Positions 42,987 to 48,657 of a stretch of DNA of 48,657 nucleotides are shown here, one piece after another. Within the stretch, counting starts at the first letter, position 1; the number at the start of each line of letters is the position of its first letter. Source of the stretch: JANPLD01 sp031426355 (lineage in GTDB: Bacteria > Pseudomonadota > Alphaproteobacteria > Rickettsiales > UBA8987); the NCBI GenBank assembly GCA_031426355.1, contig JANPLD010000071.1, forward strand, positions 1 to 48,657, given 5' to 3'. Under the pieces are notes generated by a model. That model had not been told where the DNA came from. It worked only from the letters and a program-made list of their open reading frames with translations, and did no database searches. A program made the translations under genes and the position numbers.

Positions 42987-45803
42987 TTAAGGCCCTCTTA
43001 ACTGTAAAGCTTTTTTACTATTATATTTATATAATATATTATTGAGATCAGCTTCCTGCTGATCTGTTATATTATAATCAATTTTACCGCTGTCATATTT
43101 CCAGGTTGGTAAATCACCAAAAATTTTAGCTAGAGAAGTTATATCTGCTTTTTCTTCTGCGGTTATTTTTTTATCAATAATCATATATTCTAATGTACCC
43201 AGAATCTGGGTTTCTTTATCTGTTGTAAAACCATCTTCAAGTATTTTTGTTTTAATTATATTGATTTCTTTTGTATCAATAGATTGATAAGGCGGAAGAG
43301 CCGCAACAGAAAATGCGCCTAAAATTCCCGCATAAGAAACCATTTCTATATTTAGTGACTCTATGCCGTAATTTTGAAAGTCCGTTAAAACAATGTTGGT
43401 ACTTTGATTTTTTAGCTCATGCAAAAACGATTCAAGTTCAGAGATTGTATTAGTAATCCCGTCGGTACCACCTAAAGCATAATGAAAGACTGGTTCTTTT
43501 GTTATTCTTAAGATTTCTTCTGGAGTAAAAAGTTGCGTTTGTTCAGGGTTATCCATAAATTGTCTTAATCTTTCATTCGCTTCATATTGAAAATTCAAAA
43601 TTGCCTTTCGGCCATCTCCCTGTATCACCATTTGTGGTGCAACAGATAAACGGTTTTTGTAATTTACGGAATTACTAGCACCGTGATCACCAAAATTTAA
43701 TTCATACATTCCTTTTAGAGAAGTAATATAATTAAAATCTGTTAGTGAAACACCCATGTTTTTAGCATAACTGGAATTTATGTATTTACTCACTGCAGTT
43801 GATATATCAGTTCCATTTGAAATTGGAGATGATTCATATCCTTCGTTGCAAAACACACTGCCGGAACCTTTGGACATTAACTGCTCGGCAGTTCCGGCGT
43901 ACATACCGTTACCACAATTATTCCATACAAAATGGACTTTTTTATCATCTTCGGAAGAGAGTTTACTGATAAAATCCTTAACTGATATACTTTGCTGTAT
44001 TCCTTTATCTCCATCAAAAGATACTGCTATTCCAGTTCCATCCCCATGTTGAAAAATGAAAACTATAACATCACCGGCAATAGAGTTTACAAGTTTGGCA
44101 AGCTCATCTACATTTTTTGGACGCCCAGATGATAAGGGGTTTTGTATACTAAAAGGTACATCAGAACTTAAATTTCCGATGTCAATTATTTTAACACTAC
44201 TTTTTTGATAATCAGAATCCAGATTAGGACGCTGACCTTCATTTTTTTCTTTTAAGTTTTCATTTAAAATTACAATGGTGGGGGCTAAGAAATTTTCTCT
44301 ATGGGGTGAGCCTCTAATGAGTTCAGGCACTTGACCGCCTGTTGAGAGATTTGCAACCTGCTTAGCCCTTTTTTGCGGTGTGCTTTTTGGATCTAAATAA
44401 GTATCCCCATATAAAACTTTGAGGCCAACATCCCCTAGTTCTTTAAGTTTCTCAGGGTTAACTACTTCTTTTAAATTTAATTTATTTCTAAAAAATCTTA
44501 TAAAATCATCTTCAATTCCTGCTTTATTTATAAGAGTGGAGAAAAAATAAGAACTATCATTGTTGTTAATGGTGTTCAATATATTGTTAAATAGTTTATT
44601 TTTATCAGTAACTTCAATAATACTCTTTTTGAAACTAAATTTAAATCCGGTATCTTCTGCTGGTGAAAATTTAGAAAATACTTCTAATGTAAATTTATTA
44701 AAATTCTCAAAATTACCTGATTTTTGTGATGATCTGAAAAGATTGTTAATTTTTTCATTTAAATCATTACTTATGCTAATAATATTATTACTTAGTAAAT
44801 TAAAATATATATTGCCGAATATAGTATTATCATCACTAGTAATCAGCTGAATTGTTTTAATTGAAAGATCTTTCGGTAATTTGTTTCCTGCTACGACCCT
44901 TTCAAATATTTGCCTTTCCCTTTCAGCCTGATGCTCTTTGTCAAATTTCTTTTTAAAATTATCATATTTTTCTGATAAAAGATTGTCAGCTTTTTCATAA
45001 TGATATGAATTTAAAAGATAGGTATTTGAGATCAAGGTTTGGTTATCATCAATATTATTAATAGTCTCAATAAATTTTCTGATAAGATCTTTTTCCTCAG
45101 GTATATCTGTTCTTATATTCTGAAGAATTTTTATAAATTCATTAGATTTAATTTTATCTGTTATTTCTATTTTATACTCGCTCTCGTCACGGGCTTTTAA
45201 GAATTTTATCCCAAACTTTTCTTTCATATCTATTTCAGGATAATTTATCTCTGAATTCCACAATCTGATTTTTTCGTTTACAGCTTTATTAGCTGCTTCA
45301 ATAATTAATCCCTCAATTGTAATATTATTTTTTAAAGCAGCTTGTATTGGGTTGAGTTCAGCTTTTTCTAAAATATAAAATAACGCTGGTGCCGAGATAT
45401 TTTGATTTTTATACAGGGCGAAATTATCTTCTATCATAGCATTACGTACTGTCTCGAATGTTTCCTCTGAGCTAAAATCCTTTAATGTTAAATAATCTTC
45501 GGGATAAATTTCCGTGTTTTCATAAACGTTTTTAAACCTGCAAAAAAATTCATTATTTATTACGGAAGAATATTCAAAATATCTGTTAATATCTTTGTTA
45601 GAAATAAACTGGTCAAATTTTTCTTTATCTGTAATTGAAAGCTGGTAATAGTTTTCATCGAGAGAATTATTAAGTTCAAATCCGTAATCTTTAGCATCTA
45701 TGCAGGCAGGGAAATCTAACGGGATTTGCTCTTCTTCATCTTTTGATAAGAATTCATGATAGATACGTAAAAATACGATCTTTGGTATTAAAAATTTATC
45801 CAT
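42987..45803 (-). CDS. Large orphan with clan-CD (caspase-like) His-Gly/Cys motif
   Basis: Unrecognised 938-residue soluble protein, no signal peptide. Residues 1-450 are helical and charged. Around 540-680 the arrangement VIVFIFQHGDG (His586-Gly587), then about 40 residues, then KVHFVWNNCGNG (Cys630), each after a hydrophobic strand, matches the catalytic layout of clan CD cysteine peptidases (caspases, legumain, C11, C80). The C-terminal third includes a stretch poor in charge (about 810-850), then helices, and a basic end (KKALQLRGP). A CtrA-type box and -10 are upstream, with an inverted repeat spanning the start. The protease call rests on motif and context, so moderate. Confidence 0.82.
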   Translation of the reverse strand: MDKFLIPKIVFLRIYHEFLSKDEEEQIPLDFPACIDAKDYGFELNNSLDENYYQLSITDKEKFDQFISNKDINRYFEYSSVINNEFFCRFKNVYENTEIYPEDYLTLKDFSSEETFETVRNAMIEDNFALYKNQNISAPALFYILEKAELNPIQAALKNNITIEGLIIEAANKAVNEKIRLWNSEINYPEIDMKEKFGIKFLKARDESEYKIEITDKIKSNEFIKILQNIRTDIPEEKDLIRKFIETINNIDDNQTLISNTYLLNSYHYEKADNLLSEKYDNFKKKFDKEHQAERERQIFERVVAGNKLPKDLSIKTIQLITSDDNTIFGNIYFNLLSNNIISISNDLNEKINNLFRSSQKSGNFENFNKFTLEVFSKFSPAEDTGFKFSFKKSIIEVTDKNKLFNNILNTINNNDSSYFFSTLINKAGIEDDFIRFFRNKLNLKEVVNPEKLKELGDVGLKVLYGDTYLDPKSTPQKRAKQVANLSTGGQVPELIRGSPHRENFLAPTIVILNENLKEKNEGQRPNLDSDYQKSSVKIIDIGNLSSDVPFSIQNPLSSGRPKNVDELAKLVNSIAGDVIVFIFQHGDGTGIAVSFDGDKGIQQSISVKDFISKLSSEDDKKVHFVWNNCGNGMYAGTAEQLMSKGSGSVFCNEGYESSPISNGTDISTAVSKYINSSYAKNMGVSLTDFNYITSLKGMYELNFGDHGASNSVNYKNRLSVAPQMVIQGDGRKAILNFQYEANERLRQFMDNPEQTQLFTPEEILRITKEPVFHYALGGTDGITNTISELESFLHELKNQSTNIVLTDFQNYGIESLNIEMVSYAGILGAFSVAALPPYQSIDTKEINIIKTKILEDGFTTDKETQILGTLEYMIIDKKITAEEKADITSLAKIFGDLPTWKYDSGKIDYNITDQQEADLNNILYKYNSKKALQLRGP

Positions 45804-45839
45804 GTGCTAATTTACTCTTTAATTAACCAAATTAGCACA
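45803..45839. promoter_or_regulatory. 11-bp inverted repeat (possible operator) at the start of the 938-residue orphan
   Basis: TGTGCTAATTT (45803-45813) and AAATTAGCACA (45829-45839) are perfect inverted arms 15 bp apart. One arm overlaps the -10 (45829-45834) and the other touches the start codon. The expected transcript start lies between the arms, so it would act at DNA level as an operator rather than as an RNA hairpin. Confidence 0.6.
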
Positions 45840-45861
45840 TAAATGGTTAAGGAAGCGTTAA
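45829..45861 (-). promoter_or_regulatory. Putative CtrA-activated promoter of the 938-residue orphan
   Basis: On the minus strand, TTAA-CGCTTCC-TTAACCAT (box 45847-45861) is followed 12 bp after the second TTAA by TAATTT (45829-45834). The ATG at 45803 lies about 25 bp further. A second TTAACC lies at 45823-45828 on the plus strand. Confidence 0.65.
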
Positions 45862-45925
45862 TTAATTAAAACTTTAATTTTTTATAAAAAACTATATAAA
45901 GCTATAAATTTCAAAGAATTAACTG

Positions 45926-47329
45926 ATGAAAACCTTATACGACAAGATCTGGGAAAGCCATTTGGTGCATGAAGCCGATGATGGCACCTGCCTGCTTTAT
46001 ATAGATAGGCATCTGGTGCATGAGGTTACCAGCCCTCAGGCTTTTGAAGAGTTGAGGACTGCAGGCCGCAAAGTTCGCGAACCTAATAAAACGCTGGCCG
46101 TGGCGGATCATAACGTTCCCACTAAAGACAGGCAACTTGGTATAAAAGACGAGACTTCCCGCATCCAGGTTGAAACTCTGGAGAAGAACTGCAAAGAATT
46201 CGGCGTTAAATATTTCCCGCTTAGTGATGCAAGAAACGGCGTTGTGCATATAGTCGGCCCAGAGCAAGGGTTCACCCAGCCAGGGATGATAATAGTATGC
46301 GGAGATTCTCACACTTCAACTCACGGCGCATTTGGCTCTTTGGCATTTGGCATAGGCACATCAGAAGTTGAACACGTTCTGGCAACCCAAACCCTGATAC
46401 AAAAACGCGCGAAAAACATGCGTATCACTATTGATGGCAAATTACCATTTGGCGTTACCTCAAAAGATATAGCTTTGGCGATAATCGGTAAAATAGGAAC
46501 AGCCGGTGGCACAGGTTATGTGATCGAATATGCAGGTTCTGCCATAACATCATTATCTCAGGAAGCGCGCATGACCATATGTAATATGAGCATTGAAGCA
46601 GGCGCCCGCGCAGGTTTAATTGCTCCTGACCAAACCACTTTTGATTATATAAAAGGCCGCCCAATGGCACCAAAAGGCAATGACTTTGATAAAGCCGTTG
46701 AATACTGGAAAACCTTTACAACAGATATGAATGCAAAGTTTGATCTGGAAATAAAATTAAATGTCGAGGATATTTCTCCATTAGTTACATGGGGCACCAG
46801 CCCTCAGGATGTACTACCTATAACTTCCATTATTCCTGATCCAAAAGATGCTAAAGATAAATATCAGGCTGAAGCATGGGCAAGAAGCTTGGAATATATG
46901 GGGCTAACTGCTGGCGAAAGATTGCAGGATGTAATTGTTGATAAAATATTTATTGGTTCCTGTACCAACGGTAGAATAGAAGATATGCGCGCCGTTGCGA
47001 AAGTGGTGAAAGACAAAAAAATCGCGGAAAATATTAAGCTTGCCATGGTTGTCCCAGGTTCCGGCTTAGTAAAAGAGCAGGCTGAACAGGAAGGTCTGGA
47101 TAAAATATTCATCGAATCAGGTTTCGAATGGCGTGATGCAGGATGTTCTATGTGTCTGGCAATGAATGCCGATAGATTAGAGCCGGGTGAAAGATGCGCT
47201 TCAACTTCCAACCGTAATTTTGAAGGTCGTCAGGGCAGGGGTGGCAGAACCCACTTAATGTCCCCAGCCATGGCCGCCGCTGCCGCAATCACAGGCAAAC
47301 TTGCAGATGTAAGGGAGCTGGTAAGTTAA
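45926..47329 (+). CDS. leuC: 3-Isopropylmalate dehydratase large subunit
   Basis: LeuC carries the [4Fe-4S] cluster and with LeuD isomerises 2- to 3-isopropylmalate. The 467 residues contain TLYDKIWESHLVHE, DRHLVHEVTSPQAFEEL, GDSHTSTHGAFGSLAFGIG and the cluster cysteines in FIGSCTNGRIED and GCSMCLAMN. It ends with RGGRTHLMSPAMAAAAAI. The small subunit leuD does not follow; a prepilin gene does, 37 bp on. leuA at 32.7 kb completes two steps of the pathway. Confidence 0.97.
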   Translation: MKTLYDKIWESHLVHEADDGTCLLYIDRHLVHEVTSPQAFEELRTAGRKVREPNKTLAVADHNVPTKDRQLGIKDETSRIQVETLEKNCKEFGVKYFPLSDARNGVVHIVGPEQGFTQPGMIIVCGDSHTSTHGAFGSLAFGIGTSEVEHVLATQTLIQKRAKNMRITIDGKLPFGVTSKDIALAIIGKIGTAGGTGYVIEYAGSAITSLSQEARMTICNMSIEAGARAGLIAPDQTTFDYIKGRPMAPKGNDFDKAVEYWKTFTTDMNAKFDLEIKLNVEDISPLVTWGTSPQDVLPITSIIPDPKDAKDKYQAEAWARSLEYMGLTAGERLQDVIVDKIFIGSCTNGRIEDMRAVAKVVKDKKIAENIKLAMVVPGSGLVKEQAEQEGLDKIFIESGFEWRDAGCSMCLAMNADRLEPGERCASTSNRNFEGRQGRGGRTHLMSPAMAAAAAITGKLADVRELVS

Positions 47330-47366
47330 TATTATTTAATACATTATTGTTTCCTGTATCTTTTGA

Positions 47367-48188
47367 ATGCAAAAATCCCCAAAGAATAGATATATAAGGA
47401 TAAGTTCAGGATTTACTTTAATAGAATTGGCAATTGTGCTTGTTATTGTAGGGCTAATTGTAGGCGGGATAATTCAGGGCGCTGAGCTTATTAAAGTTGC
47501 TAAAATTAATTCACAGATAGCTGAGCTAAAAAAATATGCAATCGCCACAGAGACATTTCGTCTTAAATATAAATTTCTTCCTGGGGATATTCCCCGAGTG
47601 TATGCTGAGCCTTATGGCGTAACTCCGAATATTACAGCCTGGAGTTATTCTTATTCAAGTTCTAGTTTGCAAAATGGTGATGGAATAATAAATAACAGAG
47701 GTTGTGCTGTAACAGCGCCGTCATGCCAATTATATTCTGACTCTTATTTGTTTTTTAGTCATTTAACAAGTGCCGTCTTGGGTAGTTGGGGAACTGGAGC
47801 CTCTGGTTCTGGAGGTTTTACTATAGGAACCACATTCCCTGCTACAGCAATTGGAAACGGTGGTATTGTTCCAATTACATATTTAGGTAAATTACAATGG
47901 TCATTTGTTATAAGTCTTCAAACTATAGCTGGAACTAATGGATATTGGGCTGATATATCAACTTCAGGTATAATGATTCCTGAAGATGCTTATATGCTGG
48001 ATCAAAAAATTGATAATGGTATGCCATTGACGGGCGTAGTAAAGTCTGTAATGATAAGCGGCGCAGGCGCTGCAAGCAGAATAGTCGCAGATACTACTGC
48101 TTCCAATTGTATGACGGATACAATTGGAACGTCATATAATGTATTAAATAACTTCTTGGCTTGCAAATTAGTTGTACTATTTCAATAG
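47367..48188 (+). CDS. Type IV prepilin-like protein, copy 2
   Basis: A pilin or pseudopilin with a long leader, MQKSPKNRYIRISSG, then FTLIELAIVLVIVGLIVGG. The cleavage site is Gly15/Phe16 and the required Glu is Glu20. The mature body has INSQIAELKKYAIATETFR and LKYKFLPGDIPRVYAEPYG, matching the motif of the prepilin at 38.7 kb (F-x-x-KYxFxPGDxP). The 273 residues fit a minor or large pilin. The C-terminal half is Gly/Ser/Thr-rich with four Cys. The two genes lie 8 kb apart, so the pilin-like genes are scattered. Confidence 0.9.
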   Translation: MQKSPKNRYIRISSGFTLIELAIVLVIVGLIVGGIIQGAELIKVAKINSQIAELKKYAIATETFRLKYKFLPGDIPRVYAEPYGVTPNITAWSYSYSSSSLQNGDGIINNRGCAVTAPSCQLYSDSYLFFSHLTSAVLGSWGTGASGSGGFTIGTTFPATAIGNGGIVPITYLGKLQWSFVISLQTIAGTNGYWADISTSGIMIPEDAYMLDQKIDNGMPLTGVVKSVMISGAGAASRIVADTTASNCMTDTIGTSYNVLNNFLACKLVVLFQ

Positions 48189-48205
48189 TAAATTTTTATC
48201 TAAAA

Positions 48206-48514
48206 ATGAAAATCCTGAAACAAATAATCTATCTGGTCCTTTTAATTATCATTACGCTCTTCTGTGTTTTCAATAAAGCTTCGGTTGATGTATCTATCCC
48301 GTTTTATGATCAGTTTAATGTTCCGCTTTATTTTGTAATAATTTTTTCCTGTATTGTCGGGGTTATAATTGGTTCGTTAAATTCTTATTTGAAGTCAGTT
48401 AAGCAATCAATATCATTCAGGAAAATCGAAGATAGTAACGCTGAACTTTCCCACAAGATTCATCTTTATGAAGCTGATGAAAAGCTAAGGGACGAAGCGC
48501 GCAGGGCCATCTAA
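48206..48514 (+). CDS. lapA: LapA/DUF1049 family membrane protein
   Basis: LapA-type proteins participate in control of LpxC turnover and lipopolysaccharide assembly in gammaproteobacteria; the alphaproteobacterial role is less known. The 102 residues from the ATG at 48206 have two membrane helices (about 5-24 and 40-62) and a helical cytosolic end. The frame start at 48161 would overlap the preceding pilin gene, so I rejected it. In the family the second helix is followed by a coiled coil, as seen here (about 68-95). Confidence 0.75.
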   Translation: MKILKQIIYLVLLIIITLFCVFNKASVDVSIPFYDQFNVPLYFVIIFSCIVGVIIGSLNSYLKSVKQSISFRKIEDSNAELSHKIHLYEADEKLRDEARRAI

Positions 48515-48539
48515 TAAGTTGCATTCCCGCCACCTTTTG

Positions 48540-48599
48540 AAATTAACGGGACTAGCCCTTGTTAATTTGCCAAATTATTCTTAAATATCAGAATAATTT
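48540..48599. repeat. Two hairpins downstream of lapA
   Basis: Inverted arms at 48540-48550 and 48556-48568 (with a TT bulge) are followed by perfect 10-bp arms AAATTATTCT (48572-48581) and AGAATAATTT (48590-48599). There is no T-run. They may separate lapA from the next gene or form its leader. Confidence 0.7.
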
Positions 48600-48645
48600 A
48601 ATCTTAAACTAATTTCTAATAACTAACTCCTAACACCTTAAAAAA

Positions 48646-48657
48646 ATGGCAGATCAG
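48646..48657 (+). CDS. Possible start of a further gene (four codons visible)
   Basis: An ATG followed by GCA GAT CAG (MADQ) at the very edge could begin a gene continuing to the right. In alphaproteobacteria lapA is often followed by pyrF or trpF, but four residues do not allow any call. The start has no clear ribosome site. Confidence 0.2.

Noticed and set aside
43780..44850. Plus-strand frames of 90-96 codons opposite the 938-residue orphan
   Set aside because: They are shadows of the long minus-strand gene, with no ribosome sites.
47326..47339. TTAA-N6-TTAA before the second prepilin gene
   Set aside because: The spacer is 6 and the first half overlaps the leuC stop codon; no extended TTAACC half and no matching -10.

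Overview
The window looks like a chromosomal segment of an AT-rich alphaproteobacterium. The evidence is a CtrA master regulator, a DivL-type pseudokinase upstream of tsaE, an alphaproteobacterial Fur, a DUF1467 protein, a TauE/SafE permease paired with a TIGR02186 protein, and a membrane-anchored CycM-type cytochrome c. Base composition, lipoproteins, many orphan genes and a decayed orphan recall Rickettsiales- or Holosporales-like lineages. However, genes for leucine (leuA, leuC), tryptophan (trpD), lysine/peptidoglycan (dapF), glycine cleavage (gcvT, gcvH, gcvPA, gcvPB), folate (metF) and queuosine (queF) remain, so this is not a highly reduced obligate intracellular genome. No rRNA, tRNA, CRISPR array or insertion sequence was recognised. 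No gene-free stretch exceeds about 300 bases.

Layout. 1-7.0 kb: uvrA (cut by the left edge), metF, mlaA-mlaC, a cytochrome c, NfeD and an SPFH protein. 7.1-9.1 kb: five tandem paralogous lipoproteins. 9.1-16.4 kb: BolA, two receiver-domain proteins, DUF1467, PAP2 phosphatase, a CinA-like protein, dapF, DUF192, TSUP permease and TIGR02186 protein. 16.6-22.5 kb: the gcv genes, split by an opposing orphan gene. 22.4-27.5 kb: a broken orphan gene, sixA-like phosphatase, ctrA and a 637-residue orphan. 27.8-34.3 kb: fur, trpD, tatD, mreB, an orphan with an HExxH motif, and leuA. 34.4-38.4 kb: an EnvZ-like kinase with Ser at the phosphoacceptor His, then divL (Tyr at that position), then tsaE. 38.4-48.7 kb: glutaredoxin, two prepilins, queF, class I aldolase, a large repeat/hairpin, trmD, rplS, a 938-residue orphan with a caspase-like His/Cys pair, leuC and lapA.

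The most interesting signal is a possible undescribed CtrA regulon. Perfect TTAA-N7-TTAA boxes stand upstream of ctrA itself, of the tandem lipoprotein cluster, and of five large orphan genes. In six of these a -10-like hexamer follows the box at a nearly constant 10-12 bp. Three orphans carry motifs of unrelated protease or transferase folds: a transglutaminase-like Cys-His, an HExxH, and a clan-CD-like His-Gly/Cys. All of the large orphans end in short basic tails. I infer a cell-cycle-timed set of candidate secreted or surface proteins (effectors, toxins or predation factors), controlled by the CtrA/DivL circuit that is partly encoded in the same window. The boxes and motifs are visible in the sequence; the effector role is inference.
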